From: Nostoc sp. 'Peltigera membranacea cyanobiont' 210A
GTDB taxonomy: Bacteria > Cyanobacteriota > Cyanobacteriia > Cyanobacteriales > Nostocaceae
Assembly: GCF_002246015.1 (NCBI RefSeq)
Contig: NZ_NOLJ01000005.1
Span: forward strand, 62,001-126,000
Direction of reading: 5' to 3'
DNA length: 64,000 nucleotides
The translations under genes were made by a program, and so were the position numbers. Below, one piece after another: positions 1 through 9,129 of the stretch (position 1 is the stretch's first letter; each line of letters begins with the position of its first letter). The notes beneath the pieces are model-generated. The model searched no databases. It saw only the letters and a list, made by a program, of their open reading frames with translations, and was not told where the DNA came from.

Positions 1-1080
1 AGGCGGATCTTGCCGTTGCAGGCAGCTATAAAGTAAGCCCAATAAGTTACGAATGTGACCACCACTAACGCGGCATAGACGATCCAAGGTTTGGGAGTGA
101 TCGAATAATTCTGTAATTAATAAAAGTCTGCTACTCAAAGGAACTTCTGGAAAAGCTCTAGCTAGAACTAACTGGCGTACTAGTGACATTCCTGGTTCGT
201 AATCACTGCCATCTCTTTGCCGCACTAATACCATCGGCAGTACTTTTGGTGCAATTCCTCCCCCCAGACGATTTTTCAGTGTCTCATACTCACTGGAGAA
301 AATTAATGTTAGGGGAATTGTGTAAACTAGGTGGCATTTAAGTCGGCGTAACTGTTCGCCTCGGTCAATGAAGAGATATTCTGGTTGCGATCGCCCGGAT
401 GCTAAAGGACGCATATCCACTCGATCCAAATTATCTACAATCACTACCAGTCCTTTTTGACCCCTTAGCTTTAGCTGTTCAACAGCCTTTTCTAAAATCT
501 CTTCGTTAATCGCCTGCAAAATACTATTGGTACGTGGTTCTAGATATTGTCTTAGTTGATTCCGCATCTGGGTACTATCTTTGGTTTTGGCGGTAATTTT
601 GGCAATACCCAAGGACAACTCTGCTTGTCCAGAAAGCTCTATGGGGCTTTGCAAAAAATCGCCTACTTCTTTAAACAAATTAGTAAAGTAACCAGGCTTG
701 AGTTTGATGCTAATACTTTCTAAACTGGCACTGACTTGACGGGCTACACTCAGCAAAATATCGCTGATATCAATATCCGCCATGTCTAAGTCTTGGCTGG
801 ACTCAAAATAAACCACATGAAATCCTGCCAACTCTAATTCTGTCTTGAGGCGCTGCAATTCCGTTGACTTACCGCAGCCAATATGACCCGTAAATAACTG
901 ACAGGTTGGCTCATCAGGAGAAATCCGAATGATAGTTCGTTGCAATTCTTCGACAATCTTGCAACCACGTACATCAGCAAAATCTATGTAATACTGCCGA
1001 TCTAGTACGTTACTTATATTTAGCGTGTAGCTAGGGTTACATGCTTTATAAAAACGTGACAAATTTAATGTCGTTTTCAT
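1..1080 (-). CDS. P-loop ATPase, partial (C-terminus beyond window)
   Basis: The reverse strand is open from an ATG at 1080 to the window edge (360 codons), so the C-terminus is missing. The start reads MKTTLNLSRFYKACNPSY, then a domain with Walker A GHIGCGKST (about residue 70), the motif VVYFESSQDLDMADIDISDIL, and a Walker B-like strand GLVVIVDNLDR followed by IDRGEQLRRLKCHLVYTIPL and SGGHIRNLL. The same order of motifs occurs in the broken ATPase at 15515-16844 (GHRGAGKST, LAVIVDNLDR, LDRSEQLQALDCHLIYTVPI, SGGHVRNLL), so the two are paralogues. The role is unknown; the paralogue is coupled to a TPR protein, which suggests a STAND- or ORC-like regulatory ATPase. The family resemblance is read by eye. 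Confidence 0.85.
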   Translation of the reverse strand, partial: MKTTLNLSRFYKACNPSYTLNISNVLDRQYYIDFADVRGCKIVEELQRTIIRISPDEPTCQLFTGHIGCGKSTELQRLKTELELAGFHVVYFESSQDLDMADIDISDILLSVARQVSASLESISIKLKPGYFTNLFKEVGDFLQSPIELSGQAELSLGIAKITAKTKDSTQMRNQLRQYLEPRTNSILQAINEEILEKAVEQLKLRGQKGLVVIVDNLDRVDMRPLASGRSQPEYLFIDRGEQLRRLKCHLVYTIPLTLIFSSEYETLKNRLGGGIAPKVLPMVLVRQRDGSDYEPGMSLVRQLVLARAFPEVPLSSRLLLITELFDHSQTLDRLCRVSGGHIRNLLGLLYSCLQRQDPP

Positions 1081-1884
1081 GTATGTAGAGATTTATGTAG
1101 ATGCAGTTTAGTTTGAATTTTTTATACAATTAATCCCTATCTAGGATGTAGATACAGGATTGACTCACAAGGTGGTAGTGTCTTGCAAAAGACAGCACTT
1201 TTTTCCAGATTACTGTCAGTAGTATGGTAGAGATTTAATTGATCCTAATAGCGAATGGCACTAAGATAATGCAAACCCATTATCTACAAAGCTTTTGGGT
1301 GTGGGGTGTAGGGTGTGGGGTATAGTGACGAATAACTTTATTTATGTTCGCACTTATTTTTACTTTTTTTGATTTTTTCCGAACCTACACCCTGTCCCCT
1401 ATATCCATAGCTGGCAAGGGTTTCATCTTTTATTCGTGCCATTCGACCCGTCAGGTCTTAAGCATATCTGTCCTTTTTACACCTGCTATTGAGGTTTTGA
1501 CAATCTCTCCCTTCTGTTTGACCTGCCACAAAATTATATGGCTGAGGGAGTAAGTAAAAAAAGCTACAATTTTTCATTGTTCTCAGTTTAGATAGCTGAT
1601 GAGTCTGAATGGTATGAATTATAGCAAGGTATACAGAGATCCAGGAATACTTGTTTATCATTTCACATTCTATTTGTCAAGCAAGCAAAATCCCACATCT
1701 CTCAATTAATATTTTGTAATCTTTAAGGAAAAATCTTCAAAAATAACTTGTCAAAAAGACTACAGTCAGTTAAAAATGGACACCGGAAACTTTAATAGGA
1801 ATAATGACTAGCGCCATAATCATTGTGTAGTTACTGTAAAGTGTTACTAAAAATAAAAAAAGTCTTGAGGAGAGCGGCTCAAAG
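1081..1884. other. Intergenic region between the edge ATPase and ftsQ
   Basis: About 800 bases without a convincing gene. Short open stretches at 1344-1553 (+) and 1458-1661 (-) overlap each other, lack recognisable domains and have poor codon use. The region holds a 7-bp tandem repeat at 1297-1324 and must carry the promoter of the edge ATPase (leftward) and of ftsQ (rightward); I cannot place either promoter with confidence. murC/murB, often upstream of ftsQ in cyanobacteria, are not here. Confidence 0.6.
1297..1324. repeat. 7-bp tandem repeat (STRR type), 4 units
   Basis: Four consecutive heptamers of the form GGGTRTR: GGGTGTG, GGGTGTA, GGGTGTG, GGGTATA. This is the short tandemly repeated repetitive (STRR) type known from heterocystous cyanobacteria, here in an intergenic region. 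Confidence 0.8.
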
Positions 1885-1962
1885 ATGCCAACAGTGTTTA
1901 CTGAAATTAATAATGATACGAGCTTGTCAAGGAATTTAGATTGCAATCAAAAAGGGGTGTGA
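1885..1962 (+). CDS. Possible 25-residue peptide abutting ftsQ
   Basis: An ATG at 1885 opens a 25-codon frame (MPTVFTEINNDTSLSRNLDC, then five residues) whose TGA at 1960-1962 directly touches the ftsQ ATG at 1963. A purine-rich stretch (TTGAGGAGAG, 1864-1873) lies about 11 bases upstream of the ATG. Its last codons overlap the ftsQ ribosome binding site (AAAGGGG). This arrangement would couple ftsQ translation to the short frame. No homologue is recognised; it could be a leader peptide or chance. Confidence 0.3.
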   Translation: MPTVFTEINNDTSLSRNLDCNQKGV

Positions 1963-2796
1963 ATGGCTGGCATAATATCAGTTTCCCGCACGCATCTAGC
2001 CCAGCGTCGTCAGAAATTGCGTCGGCAGCGGCAGATGAGAATTATTCAAGCTATTTGGCGAACCTTTGCCATTACTGGTTTGGCGGGTGGATTGTTCTGG
2101 GTGGCAGTCCAACCGGTGTGGATGCTAAAGGCTCCCAAACAAATAGTGATGAAATCAGGCAATAAATTGCTGTCGGATCAAACAACTCAGTCATTGTTGG
2201 TGCTGTCTTACCCTCAGTCTTTGTGGCGGATTGAACCGTCAGCGATCGCTAATTCTTTGAAGAAACAACCAACTATTGCCCAAGCGATCGTCAGACGCCG
2301 CCTATTTCCTCCTGGATTAATCATTGAAATCCAAGAACGAATACCTGTCGCGGTAACTCAAACACGTGGCAACAAAAAAGTAACAATCGGCTTGCTAGAT
2401 GCAAGTGGGGCCTGGATGCCTTTAGAAAAATACACATCACTGAATCCCAATAGAAAATTACCCAATCTCAGAGTAATTGGTTCGCCAAATGAATACTGCC
2501 TCTACTGGACTCAACTCCATGAAGCTGTGAGCCAAAGTCCCGTGAAAGTGATGGAAATTGATTGCCAAAATCCAACAAATTTAATTTTGAAAACAGAATT
2601 AGGAAATGTGCATCTCGGTGTTCCAGGCCCCCAGTTATCTGAACAAATTAAGGTACTCGCCCAAATGCGCCATTTAGCAACAAAATTTAATTCCAGTCAA
2701 ATAGAGTATATTGATCTGAAAAATCCCGAATTTCCATTAGTACAGATGAACCAAAAAGACCAAAAATTAACTCCCAAAATCCCTAAAAACATTTAG
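1963..2796 (+). CDS. ftsQ: Cell division protein FtsQ/DivIB
   Basis: A 277-residue protein with a basic N-terminus (HLAQRRQKLRRQRQMR), one transmembrane helix at about residues 28-48 (ITGLAGGLFWVAVQPVWML), then a POTRA-type domain: SGNKLLSDQTTQSLLVLSYP, LWRIEPSAIANSLKKQPTI, and VRRRLFPPGLIIEIQERIPV, which is the typical FtsQ signature. The rest is the periplasmic beta domain. FtsQ links the Z-ring to the septal peptidoglycan machinery at the inner membrane. AAAGGGG, nine bases before the ATG, is a good ribosome binding site. ftsZ follows about 1.07 kb downstream on the same strand, as usual in cyanobacteria, but the gap is long, so ftsZ probably has its own promoter. Confidence 0.93.
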   Translation: MAGIISVSRTHLAQRRQKLRRQRQMRIIQAIWRTFAITGLAGGLFWVAVQPVWMLKAPKQIVMKSGNKLLSDQTTQSLLVLSYPQSLWRIEPSAIANSLKKQPTIAQAIVRRRLFPPGLIIEIQERIPVAVTQTRGNKKVTIGLLDASGAWMPLEKYTSLNPNRKLPNLRVIGSPNEYCLYWTQLHEAVSQSPVKVMEIDCQNPTNLILKTELGNVHLGVPGPQLSEQIKVLAQMRHLATKFNSSQIEYIDLKNPEFPLVQMNQKDQKLTPKIPKNI

Positions 2797-3493
2797 TATG
2801 TTTATTATTTTGATAGCTCCTAGTAAATTAAGAAGCTTTATGCTGATAAATATATTTATTATTTTCAGTTTTCCAGCAAATGGCCCGAAAATCGGCATTA
2901 ACTTCTAATTAAAATGAGAAGATCAATTATAAAATCTCTATTGCGAGTAACAGACTCTCAATTGTTACCCTAACATCTAATAGTAGGGTGCAAGATGTCA
3001 GACAGTCTAATGATGGTCTATAGCGTACAAAACGCCTTCTGCCCATACATTCTTTGACTAAACCCAGTGCAAAAAAGAGAAAGTTGCTTGAGCTTTTCAT
3101 TCAGATTCAGACTCGCGAACAGAGGTCACTGATGAGAACGGTTTATGCCGCCATCCAAGTGCAGAGGCAAAAAGGCTCTGGCTTTGGTCTGTTGAGGACA
3201 CTTCCAAAGACAGTTTACCGAAGTTTCAATCTGTAACGATCCGCCCAAAGTTGCGTAAGCATTGTTTTTGGGCAATAAGTTTGGACTAATCTGTGCCGTA
3301 ATTCCTATTAGGTGACGAAATCTCTTAGGAAATCTTGATTTGTTGGCCGCACTAGTGAGGGTTCTTGTAGGATAGACTATTGCTCCAACAAAGTGTCCAT
3401 TGAGACGACCCAAACAACGAATTAATCAGGTATAGTCTGACAAGTAAATTCTTGCTTAGTTTAACTTAAGCATAAGTAAGTAGAAGGTAAATT
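2797..3493. other. ftsQ-ftsZ intergenic region, no clear gene
   Basis: Open stretches at 3054-3236 (+, 60 codons) and 3126-3413 (-, 95 codons) overlap on opposite strands; neither resembles a known protein and I do not accept either. The stretch probably contains ftsZ promoter elements and possibly degraded sequence. I see no strong terminator after ftsQ. Confidence 0.5.
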
Positions 3494-3808
3494 TTGTGTC
3501 TAAAGTTGCAATCATCCCCAATGGTGAAACCTATTAACAATATTATTATTGAGGCAGAGAAGATACGCTGTAGTGTGTCTTTACAAGTTATGCCCGGTGC
3601 TGAGAATAATGAAGAGATTAATGTCTGGTTGAAGTTATACAGGTCAGTTTTAGATAAATATAGGTATACTTCTCTAGAATTGGCTGTGCGATCGGCTGTG
3701 TTAAAAGCTTATCCCATAGCAAATTTTCGCACTGCCAATTCTGTTAGGCTTGGCAGTAGTGAAAACAATAAAGAACAACGCCATAATATTGTGGCATTGT
3801 CAAACTAA
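3494..3808 (+). CDS. Hypothetical protein upstream of ftsZ
   Basis: Open frame of 104 codons from TTG at 3494, or 95 from ATG at 3521 (MVKPINNIIIEAEKIRCSVS). A GAAGGT motif lies just before the TTG. The sequence is mixed alpha/beta with a middle helix (NVWLKLYRSVLDKYRYTSLELAVRSA) and a polar tail; no membrane segment or known motif was seen. It ends 60 bases before ftsZ on the same strand. It contains a codon-internal CGATCG, common in real genes here. It may be a lineage-specific small protein co-transcribed with ftsZ, or not a gene. Confidence 0.35.
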   Translation: MCLKLQSSPMVKPINNIIIEAEKIRCSVSLQVMPGAENNEEINVWLKLYRSVLDKYRYTSLELAVRSAVLKAYPIANFRTANSVRLGSSENNKEQRHNIVALSN

Positions 3809-3868
3809 AGTTGACTCTTAGGTGAATAACACCTGAAAAAGTCGTTTATCTACCCTTTCACAAATCCA

Positions 3869-5185
3869 ATGACACTTGATAATAACCAAGGACTTAACTA
3901 TAAAAATTCCCAATCTACGGGACAGCCAGGGTTCTCTCTGGCAGTTAACTCGACCAATCCCTTTAATAATTCTGGGCTGAACTTCGGGCAAAATCACGAT
4001 AATAAGAAAATTTCTGCGGAAAATAGCCGAATTGGCGAGATTGTTCCTGGTCGGGTCGCCAACATCAAAGTGATTGGTGTCGGTGGTGGCGGTGGCAATG
4101 CTGTTAACCGCATGATCGAGTCTGATGTATCTGGGGTAGAGTTTTGGTCAATTAACACTGATGCCCAAGCTCTTACCTTAGCTGGCGCTCCAAGTCGATT
4201 ACAAATTGGGCAGAAGCTAACACGGGGTTTAGGAGCAGGTGGTAATCCTGCGATCGGTCAAAAGGCAGCTGAGGAATCACGGGACGAAATTGCTACGGCT
4301 TTAGAGGGTGCAGATTTAGTATTTATCACTGCTGGTATGGGGGGTGGTACTGGGACGGGTGCAGCACCAATCGTGGCAGAAGTGGCCAAAGAAATGGGCG
4401 CTCTCACTGTTGGTGTAGTCACACGTCCATTTGTTTTTGAGGGACGCCGCCGCACCAGTCAAGCGGAACAAGGTATTGAAGGACTAAAAAGTAGAGTAGA
4501 TACACTGATCATTATCCCCAACAACAAACTGCTGGAAGTAATCCCCGAACAAACGCCTGTGCAAGAAGCTTTTCGTTATGCAGATGATGTGCTGCGTCAA
4601 GGGGTGCAAGGTATTTCTGATATCATCACGATCCCCGGTTTAGTAAACGTTGACTTTGCTGATGTCCGAGCAGTTATGGCAGATGCGGGATCGGCATTGA
4701 TGGGAATTGGCGTTAGTTCTGGAAAATCTAGAGCTAGAGAAGCTGCGATCGCAGCTATTTCTTCACCATTACTAGAGTGTTCTATTGAAGGCGCTAGAGG
4801 AGTTGTATTTAATATTACGGGTGGTACTGATCTGACTTTGCATGAAGTGAATGCAGCCGCAGAAGCAATCTATGAGGTAGTTGATCCCAACGCCAATATT
4901 ATTTTTGGGGCTGTAATTGATGACAGGCTTCAAGGAGAGGTAAGAATTACTGTAATTGCCACCGGATTTACAGGTGAAGTGCAAGCTGCGGTACAACAAA
5001 GCGTGGCTAACGTTCGAGTAGCACCTAATACCTCGAAGCGTCCAACAACACAGCAACCCGCAGTTAATACCCCAACCTCAACTCCAAGTTCAACTCCAAC
5101 CCCAACTCCAATTCCAGAACCAAAGGAAAAACCTGGATTAGATATCCCTGATTTTCTGAGAAACCGACGTACACCAAGGAATTAA
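3869..5185 (+). CDS. ftsZ: Cell division GTPase FtsZ
   Basis: A 438-residue tubulin-like GTPase that forms the Z-ring. Visible motifs: [13 protein letters not shown] (nucleotide-binding T1 loop), the tubulin signature [23 protein letters not shown], the T7 loop region [11 protein letters not shown], and the C-terminal tail ([12 protein letters not shown]) that binds partner proteins. As in other filamentous cyanobacteria there is an N-terminal extension of about 60 residues rich in Asn/Ser ([15 protein letters not shown]...) before the GTPase core, and a Pro/Thr-rich linker (residues about 385-415). The ATG at 3869 gives the extended form; a shorter product from an internal start cannot be excluded. 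Confidence 0.98.
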   Translation: MTLDNNQGLNYKNSQSTGQPGFSLAVNSTNPFNNSGLNFGQNHDNKKISAENSRIGEIVPGRVANIKVIGVGGGGGNAVNRMIESDVSGVEFWSINTDAQALTLAGAPSRLQIGQKLTRGLGAGGNPAIGQKAAEESRDEIATALEGADLVFITAGMGGGTGTGAAPIVAEVAKEMGALTVGVVTRPFVFEGRRRTSQAEQGIEGLKSRVDTLIIIPNNKLLEVIPEQTPVQEAFRYADDVLRQGVQGISDIITIPGLVNVDFADVRAVMADAGSALMGIGVSSGKSRAREAAIAAISSPLLECSIEGARGVVFNITGGTDLTLHEVNAAAEAIYEVVDPNANIIFGAVIDDRLQGEVRITVIATGFTGEVQAAVQQSVANVRVAPNTSKRPTTQQPAVNTPTSTPSSTPTPTPIPEPKEKPGLDIPDFLRNRRTPRN

Positions 5186-5646
5186 AAGATTTGGGATTTT
5201 AGATTAACTTAGCAGTCTCAGGTCAGGCTGAACGGTGTATAAAATTTGCTACTTCCACCAGGGTTTTACCAAGGGTAGGGATAAGCAATCTTTTGCTGTA
5301 CCCAATTTTGCCAATTGGTAAAAAAACTTGTCAACGCTACTTTATAGAATGAATTTGGGCAGGAGTCTACTGGCTTGCGTGTCCAGCTATGCTTTCAGAA
5401 CAAAACAATAGGAATACCTGCCCAACTATGGATGCATCACCGATAGCGCAGTGTTAGCGAGTCATAGAGCGTCACACCCGATTCTAGACATCAATACATC
5501 TACCCCTCGCGATCCACTAAACTCATATTCCGTACAAGTAAATATATTTACTTAAAACACGTAGCGTAGGGAACCAGCCCACGCAAGTGTCCGAAAGAAG
5601 TCTGTTTGCTGGGGAATAGGACATCAAACAAAAAAATAAATGTAAA
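5186..5646. other. Convergent intergenic region between ftsZ and gshB
   Basis: 460 bases between converging genes. No convincing reading frame, RNA or strong hairpin terminator is visible. It contains dispersed-repeat-like GC-rich words (CACGTAGCGTAGGG near 5560). Confidence 0.5.
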
Positions 5647-6621
5647 TTATTTTTGAATTTTTAGTGTCTGTTCAATCCATTGAATAACCTGATGACCAAG
5701 GCGAGTACCATCTAGGCGGTCAATCTCACGAATCCCGGTAGGACTAGTGACGTTAACTTCAGTTAGGTAGCCACCGATAACATCAATACCCACAAAAATT
5801 AAGCCGTCTTGGCGTAAGCGTTCGGCTAGTTGGGTACAAATTTCATACTCTCTTGGGGTAATTTCAGTTTGAGCAACTGTACCACCAGTTGCCATATTAT
5901 TGCGAAAATCAGTTCCACTAGAGAGGCGATTGAGCGCACCAATTGGTTCGCCATTGAGCAAGATGATTCGTTTATCTCCTTCTTTTGCCTCCGGTAAATA
6001 GGTTTGTACCATTACTGGCACTTTACCTTGGAGGGTACTGAGTTCAACAATGGAGTTAAAATTGCGATCGCTTGATTGCAAAAACAAAATACCTTCCCCA
6101 GCTTTGTTACCCAGTGGTTTGAGAACCCCTGCCCCCTTTGCTTCCACAAATTGCCGGATAAACTGCTTATCAGCACTGACAATCGTTTCTGGAATCGCTT
6201 TGGTAAACTGGAGGGCATACATTTTTTCATTTGCCCCTCGGATGCCACTGGGACTGTTAATCACCAGGGTTTTATTTTGGTCAATGTAATCCAGAATGTA
6301 GGTGGCATATAAATAGGAATCATTGACAGGTGGATCTGTCCGCATAAATACGGCGTCCATTGTCTCTAAAGAAGTTAATAAGGATTCGCTCAACTTATAC
6401 CAAGGATTCGCCGCTACCCAGCGTCCCTCCACCAACTGCACTGGTACAAGTTCGACTCGCTGTAGGACAGCCCAAGCTTTGCCCTCCACCACACTCAGCA
6501 GATTTGCCTGAGTCACCCAAACTTCATGTCCCAGAATTTGCGCTGCTTCAATTAGGGCAACACTGGTATCATGACACGGGTCAAGTAGATGGATGGAATC
6601 AATGATAAAAGCCAGTTTCAC
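5647..6621 (-). CDS. gshB: Glutathione synthetase
   Basis: A 324-residue ATP-grasp ligase that joins glycine to gamma-glutamylcysteine in the cytosol. It begins MKLAFIIDSIHLLDPCHDTS, the typical GshB opening, followed by MRTDPPVNDSYLYAT, VINSPSGIRGANEKMYALQF, the ATP-grasp segment LKPLGNKAGEGILFL, VMVQTYLPEAKEGDKRIILL and the C-terminal substrate-loop region EVNVTSPTGIREIDRL. Length matches the family. grxC lies 237 bases upstream on the same strand, so the pair groups glutathione synthesis with a glutathione-dependent reductase. Confidence 0.97.
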   Translation of the reverse strand: MKLAFIIDSIHLLDPCHDTSVALIEAAQILGHEVWVTQANLLSVVEGKAWAVLQRVELVPVQLVEGRWVAANPWYKLSESLLTSLETMDAVFMRTDPPVNDSYLYATYILDYIDQNKTLVINSPSGIRGANEKMYALQFTKAIPETIVSADKQFIRQFVEAKGAGVLKPLGNKAGEGILFLQSSDRNFNSIVELSTLQGKVPVMVQTYLPEAKEGDKRIILLNGEPIGALNRLSSGTDFRNNMATGGTVAQTEITPREYEICTQLAERLRQDGLIFVGIDVIGGYLTEVNVTSPTGIREIDRLDGTRLGHQVIQWIEQTLKIQK

Positions 6622-6858
6622 CCTTTATACCTCAATCACCAAGAAATTAAATCGTTATTCAATTATTATCCCTTGATGATCTTAGCAATTGATGTACATC
6701 TGTACTACTGAGTAGAACTGGAGGGTAAAGTCTTGTGGACAGATATCGGTTTTGTCGGGAAAAAGCCCGTAGACAAGGCAGCACGTTGTTTTTCTATAGT
6801 TGTAGCGACTGCCGTGTATATTTGCAGCGGCTTGTCGCTAGTGCAATACCTTCTGAAT

Positions 6859-7131
6859 CTATACGCTATTGCTAGAAGTTAGTAACTCATCCAGCTTGCC
6901 TTGACTGTCTAAAGCATGGATATCATCACAACCACCTACATGATTATCATTGATGAAAATTTGCGGTAAAGAGCGCCGTCCATTTGCCCTTTGAGCCATT
7001 TTATTTCTGGCTGCTTCATCTCCATCAATACTGTATTCGATAAATTCAACACCCTTGTTTTTCAGCAAACTTTTGGCACGGACACAAAACGGGCAAGTCC
7101 TCCAGGTGTAAATTTCTACTTTTGCAGCCAT
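6859..7131 (-). CDS. grxC: Glutaredoxin 3
   Basis: A 90-residue thioredoxin-fold protein with the redox motif CPFC at residues 13-16 (TWRTCPFCVRAK), the cis-proline loop RRSLPQIFIN and the glutathione-binding GGCDDIHAL. It reduces disulfides and glutathione mixed disulfides using glutathione made by the neighbouring gshB product. It is on the same strand 237 bases upstream of gshB, probably in one transcription unit. Confidence 0.96.
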   Translation of the reverse strand: MAAKVEIYTWRTCPFCVRAKSLLKNKGVEFIEYSIDGDEAARNKMAQRANGRRSLPQIFINDNHVGGCDDIHALDSQGKLDELLTSSNSV

Positions 7132-7445
7132 GATGTCCTCAACTTGATTTAATACTTTTTAATTTTAGAGCTTTGCCACTGACTGTGGCTGCTTTATCCC
7201 TTCATAACCTAATCTACAGAAGCAGTGAATATGGACTGCAAAGTTAATGCTAGCCAAATATGTGAGAGTTGTTATTTTTTATCCGACTTAAAAAACTAAT
7301 AATATTTCAGTTTAAATGCTGGGAATACCAGTAATTGTATTGAGATTGTTTCTATCATTCAACTTTTTTTGAGTACTAAGCGCTAGTTAAAAAGCAGGAA
7401 TTTTCTAGGCGAGTTTTAATTTCGCATTTCTTACCTCTAACAAAT

Positions 7446-7481
7446 ATGGGTTTAGAAGTGCTTATGCTCCTCTAAACCCAT
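7446..7481. terminator. Hairpin terminator of the PEP-CTERM gene
   Basis: An 11-bp perfect inverted repeat (ATGGGTTTAGA / TCTAAACCCAT) lies 46 bases past the stop of the leftward PEP-CTERM gene. It most likely ends that transcript. Confidence 0.7.
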
Positions 7482-7526
7482 GTATTTAAGACCCTTCCTA
7501 CTAAAACTTAGCTGTGCGGTTTAAGT

Positions 7527-8636
7527 TTAGGAAAGATTTTTTTTGTTTTTCTTCTGGAGTCCGAAAACACCCAAGCCTAATAATCCTAATGCTGCGGTTG
7601 CACTAGGTTCAGGTACTTTTCTCGGTTGAGGTTCAGATACAGGAGGTTGATAGTAAGGCGCGGGAGCTGGCGCGGGTGCGGGTGCAGGTGCCGGAGCTGG
7701 TGCGGGTGCCGGAGCTGGTGCTGGTGCAGGTGCCGGAGCTGGTGCGGGTGCAGGTGCCGGAGCAGGAGCAGGAGCTGGTGCCGGAGCAGGTGCAGGTGCA
7801 GGTGCCGGAGCTGGTGCGGGTGCAGGTGCAGGTGCCGGAGCCGGAGCAGGAGCTGGTGCAGGAGCTGGTGCCGGAGCTGGTGCCGGAGCAGGAGCAGGAG
7901 CTGGTGCAGGAGCTGGTGCCGGAGCAGGTGCGGGTGCAGGAGCTGGTGCGGGAGCAGGAGCTGGTGCGGGTGCGGGTGCGGGTGCTGGTGCTGGTGCTGG
8001 TGCGGGAGCAGGCGCTGGAGTTGGTGCTGGTGCTGATGTTGGTGATATACCTGCGAGTTTGCTACTTCCCTCACGGCTAGAACCTGGAAGTCCTACACTC
8101 ATTACACGCAAGCCAAAGTCTTGATTTAAAAATTGATCGAGAGTTAAGGCTGCTGTACTGTGAGATAGGACAAAGGTCGCTGTTTGAAAGTCGTCACCGC
8201 CGTTTATACCTTGGTGACCAATTTCTACACCATATTCAAATGTGTGGGTATTTTTATCACCCTTTAGATTGGCTTGACCGACACTTTCAAGCTTTCCGTT
8301 GGTGTTATATGCAGTCTCCGTTATGGGTACGCCCAAACCTGTGACTTTGAGGCCAGATAGAAGCGAGTTATCTTTAATGTTGAAGAAGACTCCGCGTATG
8401 TCGCCGATATTTTTGTAGGTTGAGTCAGTTAAAAATTCCACTTTAAACTGAACATTTCCGGCACCCGCTACAGTGTCATCTAGAGTGTATCTAACTTGCA
8501 GCGGATCGCCTGTAAAGTTAGTGGCAGTGAAACTCATAGAGGCGGCATTAGCAGGGTTGAACGAAGAGGTAGATACAGCTATACCCGCAGCCGCTATCAA
8601 AGAAGATCCTAGCCGAATAGAAAATACTCTTGCCAT
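7527..8636 (-). CDS. PEP-CTERM exported protein with long Pro-Ala tract
   Basis: I choose the ATG at 8636 (MARVFSIRLGSSLIAAAG), because it starts a clear signal peptide ending near PANA; the frame is open further upstream but that stretch is Lys/Asn-rich and unlike a leader. Residues about 32-200 form a beta-rich domain (SFTATNFTGDPLQVRYTLDD, DIRGVFFNIKD) also seen in other cyanobacterial PEP-CTERM proteins. Then comes an uninterrupted Ala-Pro repeat of roughly 120 residues, and a C-terminal sorting signal: VPEPSATAALGLLGLGVFGL plus a basic tail. The protein is predicted to be exported, held at the membrane and processed by an exosortase; the Pro-Ala tract would act as a stiff spacer, perhaps glycosylated or wall-spanning. 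Function is otherwise unknown. Confidence 0.88.
   Translation of the reverse strand: MARVFSIRLGSSLIAAAGIAVSTSSFNPANAASMSFTATNFTGDPLQVRYTLDDTVAGAGNVQFKVEFLTDSTYKNIGDIRGVFFNIKDNSLLSGLKVTGLGVPITETAYNTNGKLESVGQANLKGDKNTHTFEYGVEIGHQGINGGDDFQTATFVLSHSTAALTLDQFLNQDFGLRVMSVGLPGSSREGSSKLAGISPTSAPAPTPAPAPAPAPAPAPAPAPAPAPAPAPAPAPAPAPAPAPAPAPAPAPAPAPAPAPAPAPAPAPAPAPAPAPAPAPAPAPAPAPAPAPAPAPAPAPAPAPAPAPAPAPAPAPAPAPAPAPAPAPYYQPPVSEPQPRKVPEPSATAALGLLGLGVFGLQKKNKKNLS
7658..8036. repeat. GC-rich Ala-Pro codon microsatellite
   Basis: About 380 bases made of 6-bp units of the type GGWGCN / GGTGCN (read on +), encoding (Ala-Pro)n on the minus strand. The units differ only at third positions, and all frames on both strands stay open, giving large shadow frames on both strands. 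Such tracts change length by slippage. Confidence 0.9.
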
Positions 8637-9045
8637 GATGTGATGTACTAAATAATAGTCGTTATATGCAGAAATTTTTGTTAATTTCAACTTCAATTTT
8701 CTCCTTATATTTTTTAAGTGTCTGCTGTTTTTCACAGATTTATTGATATCTTTATTTATGGGTTTATTTATATAAGTAATTATTGAATAGACAGTATTAA
8801 CACTTAGATGAACAAGTTTGTTTATCACTAAAAATATTAATTTTTTTTTGCCATATACTGCATGTGCAACAAATACTATAAGAATAAATACCGTTTAATA
8901 TTGGCTTTATAAATTGAAAAAAGTTTGCACTGCAAAGTAGGCTTATTCAATGCCTATCGCATAAGAGCTTTTAAAGATTATGTGTGGACGAGACAATAAA
9001 AATGCTTTCCACAAAAAGTAGAACTAATTTAAGCAACCATAGATT

Positions 9046-9095
9046 TTACCAGAGGGTTGAGTCAGGTGTATTTACCTAACTCAACCCTCTGGTAA
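9046..9095. terminator. Strong hairpin terminator of the oxygenase gene
   Basis: A 17-bp perfect inverted repeat (TTACCAGAGGGTTGAGT and complement) with an inner AGGT/ACCT pair, 35 bases past the stop of the leftward oxygenase gene. Confidence 0.8.
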
Positions 9096-9129
9096 TTGCC
9101 GAAGGTATTGTCTAACTGCTTAAATTCGC

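Noticed and set aside
1344-1661. Two overlapping frames upstream of ftsQ
   Set aside because: Opposite strands, low-complexity content and no start signals.
7586-8080. Large frames on both strands in the Pro-Ala tract
   Set aside because: They are shadows of the 6-bp microsatellite; only the minus frame with signal peptide and PEP-CTERM signal is believable.
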